Positions 1 through 8,771 of a stretch of DNA of 64,000 nucleotides are shown here, piece by piece. The stretch covers positions 434,001 through 498,000 of the forward strand of contig CANMYO010000002.1 of the NCBI GenBank assembly GCA_947502145.1, written 5' to 3'. The position numbers and the translations under genes were made by a program. The first letter of the stretch is position 1. Each line of letters begins with the position of its first letter. The notes beneath the pieces were generated by a model, which was not told the DNA's origin, did not search any database, and was given only the letters and a program-made list of their open reading frames with translations. The DNA comes from an uncultured Paracoccaceae bacterium (GTDB taxonomy: Bacteria; Pseudomonadota; Alphaproteobacteria; Rhodobacterales; Rhodobacteraceae).

Positions 1-1891
1 TGAACGGCTTGCCTGCGCCTTTCCCCTTGTAAGGTTTGTCGTCTTGGCGCCCTTTATGGGGTGGTTTGCCTGACTTGGCTTTCACAGCCCCGTCATGGTC
101 CTTGCGCGCTGGCTTGCTGTGCCGGGGCTTGCGTTGTGGATCGTCTGCAGCGCCTGGTATGATAGGCGCGACGGCTTCTTGCCGTGATGGCGGCGGTGGT
201 GAGGTATCACGTTTCTTGTAGGGTTTGCTGTCGCGCGGCTTGCGGTCGTCGCGTGGCTGGTAGTCGCGCTTGTCCGGGCGCGGGCCGCGTGTCTTGCTGA
301 TTTCCGGTGGACTGTCGAGCGCTGAAAGCTCTGCCTGGTTTTCCAACTTCATCGAAGGGCCGATGTCACGCAGAAAACCTGCAACGGCAGGTTCACTGAT
401 TTCGACGAATGTCTCGTGCGGCTGGATCCGGATTGCGCCGATTTCGTTCTTGGTGATGCCCCCAGCCTTGCAAAGCATCGGCATGAGCCAGCGCGCCTCG
501 GCCTTTTCTTCGCGACCAAGGTTCACGCGGAACCATTTGGAGGGACCAAAGGCCGCCTTTTCACGCTTGGGTCGCTCGTGCCGGTCGGGCATATCCACAA
601 CTGGCGAAAGGTCTTCGGGTGCGGATTGGCGGTTCTGGTAAAGTCGCAGGTAGGCAGCCGCGATCTTGCTTGCATCATGAGTTTCCAGGAGGCGGGACGC
701 AAAGGCGGTTTCGCCATCGGTGAAATCCTCGGACCAAACCGGATCATTCAAGAGGCGGTCTTCGTCCGCCTTGAGGATTTCGTCTGCAGTGGGCGGGGGG
801 GCCCATTCCGCATCAAGTTTGCCCCACTTGAGAAGGTTCTGCGCGCGCCGCTTCATCTTTGGCGGCACGATCAATGCAGAAATCCCCTTGCGCCCGGCGC
901 GACCTGTCCGACCGGATCGATGGAGCAGGATTTCAGCATTTGTCGGTAGTTCAGCGTGGATCACCAACTCAAGATTGGGCAGGTCGATACCACGTGCGGC
1001 AACATCGGTGGCGACACAGACCCGGGCGCGACCATCGCGCATCGCCTGCAGGGCGTGGCTACGTTCGGACTGACTTAACTCTCCCGAGAGCGCAACAACC
1101 GAAAAGCCACGATTGGACAGTCGCGTTGTCAGCCGGGTGACCATGGCGCGGGTATTGGCGAACACGATGGCATTGGGCGCATCGTAAAAGCGCAGCATGT
1201 TGATGATGGCATTGTCGACATCATGATTGGCGACGGGCAGGGCGCGGTATGTAATGTCGCTGTGCTGCTTTTCCTTGCTGACGGTCGTGACCCGCTCTGC
1301 GTCAGTCTGATAGCTTTTGGCGAGCTTCACGATCATCGGCGGCACTGTGGCCGAGAACATCAACGTGCGGCGGTCTTCAGGCGCTTCGCCCAGAATGAAC
1401 TCAAGATCTTCGCGAAATCCCAGGTCGAGCATTTCGTCTGCTTCATCCAGCACGATTGCGCGGATCGCGGAGAGGTCGAGAGAGCCGCGCAGGATGTGAT
1501 CCTTGAGACGCCCCGGAGTGGCAACAACGATATGCGCCCCGCGATCAAGTGCGCGGCGTTCGTCGCGCATGTCCATGCCGCCAACGGTTGACGCCATCAC
1601 GACGCCGGCGGCGTGGTAGAGCCAGGACAATTCGCGTTTGACCTGCAAGGCAAGTTCGCGCGTTGGTGCGATGATAAGCGCCAATGGTGTTGCGGCGGGC
1701 CCAAAGTTGCCGTCGTCGTTAAGGATTGTAGGGCCAATTGCCAGTCCAAAACCAACGGTTTTCCCAGAGCCGGTTTGGGCCGAAACAAGCAGGTCGCGGC
1801 CTTCAAGGGCAGGGTCGGTGACGGCCTCTTGCACGGGGGTCAGGGTGTCATAGCCCTGTTTGGCAAGTGCGTCGGCAAGAGTAGTGATCAT
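1..1891 (-). CDS. DEAD-box ATP-dependent RNA helicase (CsdA/DeaD-like), 3' end outside window
   Basis: Cytoplasmic RNA helicase that unwinds structured RNA with ATP, as in ribosome assembly or cold adaptation. The frame is open from an ATG at 1891 to the window edge, about 630 codons. In order it shows a Q-motif (LTPVQ, about residue 17), Walker A AQTGSGKT (38-45), APTREL, TPGR, the LDEADEML box, the FSAT motif, RGIDL and HRSGRTGRAGR. A DbpA-type RNA-binding region follows at about 470-550, then a very basic low-complexity tail rich in Lys, Arg, Pro and Asp that runs off the window. The tail is typical of CsdA/DeaD-like proteins and probably binds RNA. The full length is unknown. Confidence 0.93.
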   Translation of the reverse strand, partial: MITTLADALAKQGYDTLTPVQEAVTDPALEGRDLLVSAQTGSGKTVGFGLAIGPTILNDDGNFGPAATPLALIIAPTRELALQVKRELSWLYHAAGVVMASTVGGMDMRDERRALDRGAHIVVATPGRLKDHILRGSLDLSAIRAIVLDEADEMLDLGFREDLEFILGEAPEDRRTLMFSATVPPMIVKLAKSYQTDAERVTTVSKEKQHSDITYRALPVANHDVDNAIINMLRFYDAPNAIVFANTRAMVTRLTTRLSNRGFSVVALSGELSQSERSHALQAMRDGRARVCVATDVAARGIDLPNLELVIHAELPTNAEILLHRSGRTGRAGRKGISALIVPPKMKRRAQNLLKWGKLDAEWAPPPTADEILKADEDRLLNDPVWSEDFTDGETAFASRLLETHDASKIAAAYLRLYQNRQSAPEDLSPVVDMPDRHERPKREKAAFGPSKWFRVNLGREEKAEARWLMPMLCKAGGITKNEIGAIRIQPHETFVEISEPAVAGFLRDIGPSMKLENQAELSALDSPPEISKTRGPRPDKRDYQPRDDRKPRDSKPYKKRDTSPPPPSRQEAVAPIIPGAADDPQRKPRHSKPARKDHDGAVKAKSGKPPHKGRQDDKPYKGKGAGKPF

Positions 1892-1945
1892 TTTCGCGGT
1901 CCGGTCTGGTGAAGCACGCGGCCTATGCCTCTTGCGCGGTGCTGT

Positions 1946-2788
1946 CTAGTGCGAAAGCGGCATTGATGGTGGGGTTTTGCGTTGTTCCCATCGGTTGATG
2001 CACAGCAACCCCAGCAATGTCAGAAATACCGGCAACAGATAGTTCACCGCTGTGATGGATTGGGGCCCGTCAAGTCCCGGCATATCAAGGGTTTCGAGCG
2101 AGAGCTGCCCCAGCATTGCATAGCTATTCCAAAGCATGTGCAGTATGATTGCGGGCCAAAGATTACCTGACTGCAGGGTTACGCCGCAAAAGAGGACGCC
2201 GAGTGCTGCGGCGTTCGCCACCTGGAACAATGTCAATGGAACATCCTGTCCAGCCGCCAGGTTGATCAGGTGGAACAGGCCAAATGCCAAGGCGCTGATC
2301 AACGCCGCGTTGCGCGCGTTGGCGTGGGCAAACAAGCCGCGAAAGACGACGCCGCGAAACAGGGTCTCTTCAAACAGCCCGACGAGAAGGTTGAAGGCCA
2401 GCAGAGCAGTGACAATCTGCCCAATGTTCTCGCGCGGAGGGTTAGTCAGAAGCGACCCCGCCAGCATGATGACGAACAACAGCGGAAGCGCGCCAATCCA
2501 AAGTGACCACTTCAAGCCGCGCCGGTCCAGACTGCTGCTTAGGCCGCATGCCCGCAACCAGCCGATGAAAGCAACGATTAGCACGAGGCTGAGACAGACA
2601 ATGGACTGCCCTGGAAGGCTTTGCAGCAGAAATTCAATCGGAAGCCGTCCGGTCGCGTCCGTGATGTCGATTGGCCCGTAAATCAGAACAGGTGCGGCAA
2701 AGACCCCGACGTAGATCAGCAGAACGATGCAGGCCGTTGTCAGTGGGTGGCTTTCGGTCAGGCGATGCAACCGACGCAGAAAGTTCAT
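1946..2788 (-). CDS. CPBP family intramembrane metalloprotease
   Basis: A 280-residue polytopic membrane protein of the CPBP (CAAX protease / bacteriocin-processing, Rce1-like) family. The diagnostic motifs are present: EETLFRG (EExxxR), FHLINL, and HMLWN near the C-terminus. These supply the glutamates and histidines of the intramembrane active site. About seven to eight hydrophobic segments are visible. The start overlaps the end of the upstream HD-domain gene by four bases (ATGA), so it is translationally coupled as the last gene of the 5264-1946 operon. The substrate is unknown. Some members process prenylated or bacteriocin-like peptides, but nothing here shows which. Confidence 0.85.
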   Translation of the reverse strand: MNFLRRLHRLTESHPLTTACIVLLIYVGVFAAPVLIYGPIDITDATGRLPIEFLLQSLPGQSIVCLSLVLIVAFIGWLRACGLSSSLDRRGLKWSLWIGALPLLFVIMLAGSLLTNPPRENIGQIVTALLAFNLLVGLFEETLFRGVVFRGLFAHANARNAALISALAFGLFHLINLAAGQDVPLTLFQVANAAALGVLFCGVTLQSGNLWPAIILHMLWNSYAMLGQLSLETLDMPGLDGPQSITAVNYLLPVFLTLLGLLCINRWEQRKTPPSMPLSH

Positions 2789-3951
2789 TGGCGGGTGGTT
2801 CGCTGGTTTTCGAACCAGGTGTCAATCTGGGCCTGCAGGGCGTGCCAAAGGGCCGGCGCACCCCGCAACACTTTCGCGCCGACGCGGGATTCAATCTGCG
2901 CGCGGGTCACCTGGTATTCTATCCACGAGGTGCCGCCGGTTTCCAGATTGGCGACGACGGGCTGCACGCGGTCGATTGATTTCGCAAATATTGCGTCCGA
3001 CGTTTCTGCGGCTTCGAACTCGTCCCAGAGGGCGCGAAGGCTGCGACCCTGCGCAACGGGCAATAGCCCATAAATCCGGTCAGCGGCGCGTTGTTCAATA
3101 CGATCCTGTTCGGCGGGGTCGTGATTTCCATGGATAGGCTTGTCACCGGCATCAATCTCGACAAGATCATGGATGAGCAACATGCGGATGACACGTGAGA
3201 TATCTGCGGGGCGTTTGGCGTGCTCAGCAAACACCAATGCAAAGAGCGCGATATGCCAGCTGTGTTCGCCGGAGTTTTCGCGCCGGGACCCATCGCAAAG
3301 CGTGGTGGCGCGCAGCGTTGATTTCAATTGATCAGACTCGGCCAGAAACCGCAGACGTTCATTCAATGGCGAGGGTGCGGCATGGCCGCGATTTTCAAGC
3401 AGCGCGGTAGCATAGCCATAAACATCGGGCCAACTGTCAGCCAGCGCGGCAGAGCGCCCCGTGGTCAGGATTGCGCGCAGGATATCGCGATCGGTATCAC
3501 TGGCGCTGGGGTTGGCGAGTTCCTGAAACAGTGGCTGCGTCATGTCCAGGCGTCTGACATAGATTGCCGTCGCGGTTTCACCAGCCTCAAACTCCTGCCA
3601 GATCGCCCAGAGCGCCTTGCCTTGATCTGAGGGGAGCAGGCCAAATATCCGATCTGCTGCGCGCGCTTCCTTCAGCGCGATGTCCGCGTGGTCTTGCGGC
3701 AAGTGAATGGGGTGATCTCCTGCGTCAACCTCGACCAGATCATGCAATAGGGCCATTTTGATCGCGCGGTCGATATCGGCGCCCGGTGGTGCCGTATCGG
3801 CCATGACCATCGCCCAAAGCGCGAGGTGCCAGCTGTGTTCAGCGGTGTTTTCGCGACGACTGCCATCCATCAGGACATTGGCGCGGTTGACGGATTTCAG
3901 TTTGTCGGCCTCTTTCAGAAACGCAAACTGCATGGACACCCGTGCGGTCAT
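2785..3951 (-). CDS. Tandem-duplicated HD domain phosphohydrolase (YfbR-like)
   Basis: A 388-residue protein made of two homologous HD domains joined head to tail, roughly residues 6-195 and 200-388. Each copy has its own complete metal site: RRENTAEHSWH, HDLVEVDAGD and a distal ETATAIYVRRLD in copy 1; RRENSGEHSWH, HDLVEIDAGD and ETSDAIFAKSID in copy 2. The RRExxxEHSWH start is characteristic of the YfbR-type HD family, whose studied members are 5'-deoxynucleotidases of about 200 residues acting as homodimers. A covalent pseudo-dimer is therefore a reasonable inference. Four-base overlaps link it to the neighbours on both sides. Nucleotide specificity cannot be read from sequence. Confidence 0.85.
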   Translation of the reverse strand: MTARVSMQFAFLKEADKLKSVNRANVLMDGSRRENTAEHSWHLALWAMVMADTAPPGADIDRAIKMALLHDLVEVDAGDHPIHLPQDHADIALKEARAADRIFGLLPSDQGKALWAIWQEFEAGETATAIYVRRLDMTQPLFQELANPSASDTDRDILRAILTTGRSAALADSWPDVYGYATALLENRGHAAPSPLNERLRFLAESDQLKSTLRATTLCDGSRRENSGEHSWHIALFALVFAEHAKRPADISRVIRMLLIHDLVEIDAGDKPIHGNHDPAEQDRIEQRAADRIYGLLPVAQGRSLRALWDEFEAAETSDAIFAKSIDRVQPVVANLETGGTSWIEYQVTRAQIESRVGAKVLRGAPALWHALQAQIDTWFENQRTTRQ

Positions 3952-4388
3952 GAGAGCACCTTGTCGGGAGGGGGGGCAACATCCGGGTGTTTGATCCGTT
4001 CAAAGAGATCACCAAACCCATCCCATTTATACAGTCCGTGCCAGGCGTTGAGGTAAGCCTCGATCACGGCGGGGTCGTGAATGGGGGTGCTGGGAAAGTC
4101 CAACTGTCGCTGCTGTTCAAAATCAAACAGAGCGCTGTAGTCGGGGATTTGGTCAAAGCCAGCCAAGGCCCATGTGCCATCTGTCAGGAATTTCGAGCGG
4201 GTCAGCACAAAGGCTGTGATGTCAGAATTGCGCAGCGGGCTGATCGTCGCAACGGCATCAGTGATCCGGCTGGCGAGGGCGCAGAAGACTGTGCCTGCTG
4301 GCAATTTGTCAACTTCGAGTACCTGCCCGACGGCAAATCGCCCATCCAGCAGGGGCACGCGAAAATAGTCCGCTTGCGCGAACTTCAA
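3948..4388 (-). CDS. Unknown protein, weakly Imm26-like
   Basis: A 146-residue soluble protein. Its N-terminus (DYFRVPLLDGRFAVGQVLEV) resembles the opening beta strands of the Imm26 (immunity protein 26) fold family, which also begins with a 'phi-x-IPL-x-DG-x-x-x-GQV' pattern. The remainder has no motif I recognise. It is coupled by ATGA overlaps to the 73-residue gene upstream and the double-HD gene downstream. No toxin gene is nearby, so a role as a toxin immunity protein is not supported. The family resemblance is a pattern match by eye and needs a profile search. Confidence 0.6.
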   Translation of the reverse strand: MKFAQADYFRVPLLDGRFAVGQVLEVDKLPAGTVFCALASRITDAVATISPLRNSDITAFVLTRSKFLTDGTWALAGFDQIPDYSALFDFEQQRQLDFPSTPIHDPAVIEAYLNAWHGLYKWDGFGDLFERIKHPDVAPPPDKVLS

Positions 4389-4606
4389 CTGACGCTCCGC
4401 TTTGCCGCCGCGTCTGATAGCAGCTTGCGCGCGCGCTCTTCGGCGCGCAATACGCGCACAAATGTGGAATACGATTCCTGCAATGACTGTGACGACGCGC
4501 CCAAGAGTTCGCCAATCTGGTCAACGATCTTGCCGTCATCGCTGGCTTTGGCTTCCTTGAACGCTAGCTGCGCCAGTTCAAGCGCGGTGTCATCAACATA
4601 GGACAT
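4385..4606 (-). CDS. Small helical protein of unknown function (73 aa)
   Basis: A short acidic/basic alternating protein predicted to be almost entirely alpha-helical, with ALELAQLAFKEAKA at the N-terminus and VLRAEERARKLL near the C-terminus, so a small coiled coil or helical hairpin is plausible. No cysteine, signal peptide or membrane segment. It starts four bases after the alpha/beta hydrolase stop codon and overlaps the next gene by ATGA, which supports its being a real gene. No function is assigned. Confidence 0.7.
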   Translation of the reverse strand: MSYVDDTALELAQLAFKEAKASDDGKIVDQIGELLGASSQSLQESYSTFVRVLRAEERARKLLSDAAAKRSVS

Positions 4607-4610
4607 ACTG

Positions 4611-5264
4611 CTACCTTGTATTTTCTGTCAGCCGTCGGCGCACGTAATCTGTCACGGTTCCGATCATTGGGTCCATATGGGGATCCTCAAAGAAGTGTCC
4701 CGCGCCATCCATCTCGTCATGCGTGATGGTGATGCCCTTTTGTTCGTGCAGTTTGTTCACGAGGCTGACCGTATCAACAGGGGGCGCGACGCGGTCGTTT
4801 GATCCATTGATGATCAGGCCGGACGACGGGCAAGGGGCAAGAAAGCTGAAGTCGTACATGTTGGCAGGTGGAGATACGCTGATAAAGCCGGTAATCTCGG
4901 GGCGGCGCATCAATAGCTGCATGCCGATCCACGCGCCAAAGCTGAACCCGGCAACCCAACAGTGTTTCGCGTTGTTGTTCATGGATTGCAGATAATCGAG
5001 TGCCGAGGCTGCATCCGAGAGTTCGCCAACGCCCTGATCATATTCACCTTGCGATCGGCCAACGCCGCGAAAGTTAAAGCGCAAGACAGTGAAGCCCATG
5101 TTGTAGAAAGCATAATGCAGGTTGTAGACCACCCGGTTGTTCATCGTTCCGCCAAACTGCGGGTGCGGATGCAGAACAATCGCGATCGGCGCATCACGAT
5201 CCTTTTGGGGGTGGTAGCGCCCTTCGAGGCGGCCTTCGGGTCCGGGGAAAATGACTTCGGGCAT
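4611..5264 (-). CDS. Alpha/beta hydrolase
   Basis: A 217-residue single-domain cytoplasmic alpha/beta hydrolase. Visible features are the oxyanion region HPHPQFGGTMNN at about residue 32, the strand LRFNFRGVGRS, the nucleophile elbow GFSFGA (Ser at about 107), the acid loop NGSNDRVAP, and a late histidine in DGAGHFFED. The set matches the COG2945-type 'serine hydrolase of unknown specificity' found across alphaproteobacteria. It is the first gene of the coupled 5264-1946 operon. The natural ester or amide substrate is unknown. Confidence 0.87.
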   Translation of the reverse strand: MPEVIFPGPEGRLEGRYHPQKDRDAPIAIVLHPHPQFGGTMNNRVVYNLHYAFYNMGFTVLRFNFRGVGRSQGEYDQGVGELSDAASALDYLQSMNNNAKHCWVAGFSFGAWIGMQLLMRRPEITGFISVSPPANMYDFSFLAPCPSSGLIINGSNDRVAPPVDTVSLVNKLHEQKGITITHDEMDGAGHFFEDPHMDPMIGTVTDYVRRRLTENTR

Positions 5265-5316
5265 GTCGTTCCGTTCAGTTGCGGGCCGCGAATTCTTGAC
5301 GAAAACGCTCAGGCAC

Positions 5317-5333
5317 CTTAGAAGAGTTCTAAA
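5317..5333. promoter_or_regulatory. Irr box (iron control element, ICE) upstream of the suf operon
   Basis: The sequence CTTAGAA-GAG-TTCTAAA is a near-perfect inverted repeat and differs at one arm position from the known Irr ICE consensus TTTAGAA-N3-TTCTAAA. It lies 83 bases before the iscR start codon. Irr is the haem-responsive Fur-family regulator of alphaproteobacteria, and suf genes are known Irr targets in Rhodobacterales. Direct Irr binding here is inferred. Confidence 0.72.
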
Positions 5334-5351
5334 CCGGGCAAAGCCGCCCGG
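5334..5351. other. Short GC-rich hairpin in the iscR leader
   Basis: CCGGGC-AAAGCC-GCCCGG gives a six-base-pair stem with a six-base loop directly after the ICE box. There is no T-run, so a terminator is unlikely. It may lie in the 5' leader or simply separate the two operators. Confidence 0.4.
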
Positions 5352-5362
5352 AATGGGGTTGA

Positions 5363-5378
5363 TCTGACCTAATCAGGA
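5363..5378. promoter_or_regulatory. Candidate IscR operator
   Basis: TCTGACCTAATCAGGA is an imperfect inverted repeat (CTGA...TCAG) 38 bases before the iscR start, where an autoregulatory IscR site is expected. The exact consensus for this lineage is not certain to me, so the site is a candidate only. Confidence 0.4.
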
Positions 5379-5415
5379 CAAGCCCCGGCGTCAATGAGAA
5401 TGGGGTCGACTGGCG

Positions 5416-5874
5416 ATGAAACTGAGCACGAAGGGCAGATATGCGATGGTTGCGCTTGCTGATTTGGCGTTGCAGCCCGCAGGCACGCTGGTGAACCTGA
5501 CCGAGATATCCAAACGGCAGGACATTTCCTTGCCCTATCTTGAGCAGCTTTTTGTAAAGCTGCGGCGCGCTGAACTGGTTGAATCGGTACGTGGACCGGG
5601 TGGTGGATATCGTTTGGCGCGACCTGCCTCCGACATGCGGGTGTCTGAAATACTGGGCGCCGTTGATGAAACCGTATCAGCAATGCACAAGGGGGCCGGG
5701 GCCTCTGGCGCGGCATCTGGCAGCCGGGCGCAATCGCTCACAAATCGTTTGTGGGAAGGTCTGTCGGCCCATGTCTATGTCTTTTTGCATCAGGCGCGGT
5801 TGTCGGATGTTGTGTCCAACGATCTTGCACCCTGTCCGGCTGTCCCGGCATTGTTTGAGGTCGTTGATGACTAG
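5416..5874 (+). CDS. iscR: Rrf2 family Fe-S regulator (IscR-type, atypical ligands)
   Basis: A 152-residue Rrf2-family winged-helix regulator (MKLSTKGRYA start, recognition helix around ISLPYLEQLF, wing RGPGGGYRLA) at the head of the suf operon. Enterobacterial IscR binds [2Fe-2S] through three cysteines near residues 92-106. Here that stretch (about residues 88-104) contains none. The only cysteine is in the C-terminal APCPAVPALF. The same one-cysteine situation is known for Rhodobacter sphaeroides IscR, which still binds a cluster by other ligands. It probably represses its own operon together with Irr, judging from the inverted repeats upstream. Confidence 0.88.
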   Translation: MKLSTKGRYAMVALADLALQPAGTLVNLTEISKRQDISLPYLEQLFVKLRRAELVESVRGPGGGYRLARPASDMRVSEILGAVDETVSAMHKGAGASGAASGSRAQSLTNRLWEGLSAHVYVFLHQARLSDVVSNDLAPCPAVPALFEVVDD

Positions 5875-5910
5875 CTTGGTGCACATCATTTTGGCTGGGT
5901 GGCATATGTG

Positions 5911-6948
5911 ATGGCGCGGACCTATCTGGATCACAATGCGACGACGCCGCTTTGCGGCGCTGCGCGTGAGGCTATGATCGCAGCGATGGATGTTGTGGGC
6001 AATCCGTCCTCGGTCCATGCCGAAGGGCGCGCGGCCAAGCGGTTGGTGGAAACCGCGCGGGCAGATCTGGCAGAAGCCCTTGGGGCAGGAAATGCCGATA
6101 TTGTCTTTACCTCTGGCGCGACAGAAGCGGCGGCACTGGCGCTGGCCGGGCGCGATTTGCACGCGTCAGCATTAGAGCATGCGGCAGTGGGGGCATGGGT
6201 TACATCAGATTTGCCGGTGCAGGACGGACGCGTCGTCATTGATGACCCGGCACAATCAGCGGTGCAGCTGGCCAATTCTGAAACAGGATTGCTGCAGGAC
6301 TTGCCGCGCGGTCTGGCGGTCGCCGATGTAACACAGGGTTTTGGCCGGGTTGCGTTCTCATATGCCTGGGCGGGGGTCGAGATGGTCTTTCTGTCCGCGC
6401 ACAAATTCGGTGGTCCTAAGGGTGTCGGTGCGCTGGTGATCCCGCAGGGTCATGATTTGGCCGCGCAGATCAGGGGCGGGGGCCAGGAAATGGGCCGCCG
6501 GTCAGGAACAGAGAACGTGGTGGCGATTGCCGGGATGGCCGCCGCAGCCAAAGCCGCTCAGGCAGATTTGGCCGCGGGAAAATGGAACCGGGTTGCGGAA
6601 CTTAGAAATATTCTAGAAAAGGCCATTGAGGCTGCGGAATTTGAGACTATTTTTGTCGGGAAAGGGATGCCCCGGCTGCCAAACACCTCTTGCATGATCG
6701 CGCCGCGCTGGAAAGGCGAGACACAGGTTATGGCGATGGACCTTGCAGGGTTTGCGGTTTCCGCAGGGTCTGCCTGTTCATCAGGCAAGGTCAAAGCCAG
6801 CGGCGTGCTTGCGGCTTTGGGATACGGCGATGCTGACGCGGCCTGCGCGCTGCGGGTGTCTTTGGGAAATGAGACGTCGGAAGAAGACGTCATGCGGTTT
6901 GCGCAGGCGTGGACCGCAAAACGAATGAAAGCGCGCAAAGCCGCGTAG
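5911..6948 (+). CDS. Cysteine desulfurase, group I (NifS/IscS-like)
   Basis: A PLP enzyme of 345 residues that converts cysteine to alanine and passes persulfide sulfur to Fe-S assembly. It shows the N-terminal YLDHNATTP, the PLP lysine in SAHKFGGPKG, and the catalytic cysteine in SAGSACSSGKV, the long-loop arrangement of group I enzymes. The ATG at 5911 is preferred over the GTG at 5899 because GGGTGG lies eight bases upstream of it. This is a second desulfurase within the same operon as sufS. No iscU partner is present, so it presumably feeds the SufBCD scaffold or another pathway. Confidence 0.9.
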   Translation: MARTYLDHNATTPLCGAAREAMIAAMDVVGNPSSVHAEGRAAKRLVETARADLAEALGAGNADIVFTSGATEAAALALAGRDLHASALEHAAVGAWVTSDLPVQDGRVVIDDPAQSAVQLANSETGLLQDLPRGLAVADVTQGFGRVAFSYAWAGVEMVFLSAHKFGGPKGVGALVIPQGHDLAAQIRGGGQEMGRRSGTENVVAIAGMAAAAKAAQADLAAGKWNRVAELRNILEKAIEAAEFETIFVGKGMPRLPNTSCMIAPRWKGETQVMAMDLAGFAVSAGSACSSGKVKASGVLAALGYGDADAACALRVSLGNETSEEDVMRFAQAWTAKRMKARKAA

Positions 6949-6960
6949 GAAGGAAAGCCG

Positions 6961-8484
6961 ATGGCTGCATTGGATCAGGTTGAGGTCAAGGACGGGGTTG
7001 ATCAGGACACTGTTGACGCCGTTGCCGAACTTTCCGGCAATTATAAGTACGGTTGGGAAACCGAAATCGAGATGGATTATGCCCCTAAGGGTGTGAACCC
7101 CGATATCGTGCGCCTGATCAGCGGCAAGAACGAAGAGCCAAGCTGGATGACTGACTGGCGTCTTCAAGCCTTCGCACGCTGGGAGCAGATCGAAGAGCCA
7201 ACCTGGGCGATGGTCAATTATCCGGACATCGATTTTCAGGACATCCACTACTATGCTCGGCCGAAGAGCATGGAGGAAAAGCCGAAATCTCTTGATGACG
7301 TTGATCCGAAACTCTTGGCGACCTATGACAAACTGGGGATTCCGCTGAAAGAACAGGCAATCCTTGCCGGTGTTGAAGGCGCAGAGGCCATGCCTGCCGA
7401 AGGGCGCAAGGTTGCGGTTGATGCGGTGTTTGATTCCGTCTCGGTTGGGACGACGTTCCAGGCAGAATTGAAGAAGGCCGGCGTCATCTTCTGTTCCATC
7501 TCGGAGGCGATCCGCGAATATCCCGAATTGGTCAAGAAATACCTTGGCACCGTTGTACCGGCCACTGACAATTTTTATGCGACGCTGAATTCTGCTGTCT
7601 TTTCGGACGGGTCATTTGTTTATGTGCCACCCGGTGTACGTTGCCCGATGGAACTGAGTACCTATTTCCGCATCAATGCTGAAAACACCGGCCAGTTTGA
7701 ACGCACTTTGATCATTGCCGACAAAGGGTCTTACGTGTCCTACCTTGAGGGCTGCACAGCCCCAAAGCGGGATACCGCGCAGCTACATGCGGCGGTAGTT
7801 GAAATCATTGTCGAGGAAGATGCCGAAGTTAAATATTCCACCGTGCAGAACTGGTATCCGGGTGATGCAGACGGAAACGGGGGCATTTATAACTTCGTAA
7901 CCAAACGTGCCGATTGCCGCGGTGACCGGTCCAAAGTGATGTGGACGCAAGTTGAAACCGGGTCGGCCGTGACGTGGAAATACCCAAGCTGCATCCTGCG
8001 GGGCGATGAAAGTCAGGGCGAATTCTACTCGATTGCGATTGCCAACAATATGCAGCAGGCCGACACCGGTACGAAGATGGTGCACCTGGGTAAGAACACC
8101 AAAAGTCGGATTGTGTCCAAGGGCATCAGCGCAGGCAAGGCCCAGAACACCTATCGCGGCTTGGTCAGCATGCATCCAAAGGCAAAGGACAGCCGCAATT
8201 ACACGCAATGTGACAGCCTGCTCATAGGCGACAAATGCGGTGCCCATACAGTGCCCTACATTGAGGTGAAGAATAATTCGTCCCGTGTTGAGCACGAGGC
8301 GACCACCTCAAAGGTAGATGATGATCAGCTTTTCTATTGCCGCAGCCGAGGCATGGATGAGGAAGAGGCCGTCGCATTGGTTGTGAATGGATTCTGCAAG
8401 GAAGTGCTACAGGCGCTGCCGATGGAATTCGCGATGGAAGCGCAGGCGCTTGTTGCGATCAGCCTTGAAGGTTCCGTGGGATAA
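6961..8484 (+). CDS. sufB: Fe-S cluster assembly protein SufB
   Basis: A 507-residue scaffold subunit of the SufBCD complex. The beta-helix core contains the conserved stretches [44 protein letters not shown] and SRGMDEEEA. Length and motifs are those of full-length SufB. Twelve bases separate it from the upstream desulfurase, with AGGAAAG as ribosome binding site. It acts in the cytoplasm with SufC and SufD to build clusters from desulfurase sulfur. The gene pair sufB-sufC is split here by two small membrane protein genes. Confidence 0.97.
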   Translation: MAALDQVEVKDGVDQDTVDAVAELSGNYKYGWETEIEMDYAPKGVNPDIVRLISGKNEEPSWMTDWRLQAFARWEQIEEPTWAMVNYPDIDFQDIHYYARPKSMEEKPKSLDDVDPKLLATYDKLGIPLKEQAILAGVEGAEAMPAEGRKVAVDAVFDSVSVGTTFQAELKKAGVIFCSISEAIREYPELVKKYLGTVVPATDNFYATLNSAVFSDGSFVYVPPGVRCPMELSTYFRINAENTGQFERTLIIADKGSYVSYLEGCTAPKRDTAQLHAAVVEIIVEEDAEVKYSTVQNWYPGDADGNGGIYNFVTKRADCRGDRSKVMWTQVETGSAVTWKYPSCILRGDESQGEFYSIAIANNMQQADTGTKMVHLGKNTKSRIVSKGISAGKAQNTYRGLVSMHPKAKDSRNYTQCDSLLIGDKCGAHTVPYIEVKNNSSRVEHEATTSKVDDDQLFYCRSRGMDEEEAVALVVNGFCKEVLQALPMEFAMEAQALVAISLEGSVG

Positions 8485-8486
8485 AG

Positions 8487-8660
8487 ATGCGCCAAATTGC
8501 CCTTACATCTATCCTGACTGGATGTTTCTGCGCTGTTTTCGCAGGCGGCGTTGATGCGGTGACGGATGCGTTGACGATGTGGCAGGTGATCGGCTTTGGC
8601 GCGGTGTCGGGCACCCTTGGTAGCCTTGTTTCGCAACTTGTTCTTAGGCGTAAAGACTAA
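8487..8660 (+). CDS. Small membrane protein in the suf operon (57 aa)
   Basis: A 57-residue frame starting three bases after the sufB stop. It reads MRQIALTSILTG at the N-terminus, has two hydrophobic stretches (about residues 4-22 and 32-53) and ends in a basic LRRKD tail, so two membrane passes with the C-terminus in the cytoplasm are likely. The close spacing to sufB and the continuous hydrophobic pattern support a real gene. Function unknown. Confidence 0.6.
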   Translation: MRQIALTSILTGCFCAVFAGGVDAVTDALTMWQVIGFGAVSGTLGSLVSQLVLRRKD

Positions 8661-8771
8661 TGCCTCAACTTGCACGCATTGGCCGCAACGTGGTCGCGGC
8701 ATGGCCGCAATCCGGTCACGATTGCCCGTTAACCTTTTGTGAAACGTATCGTTTTCCAAAGGTGACGGCTG

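Noticed and set aside
3948-4388. Toxin-immunity pair based on the Imm26-like protein
   Set aside because: No toxin, secretion marker or polymorphic array nearby; only a weak pattern match.
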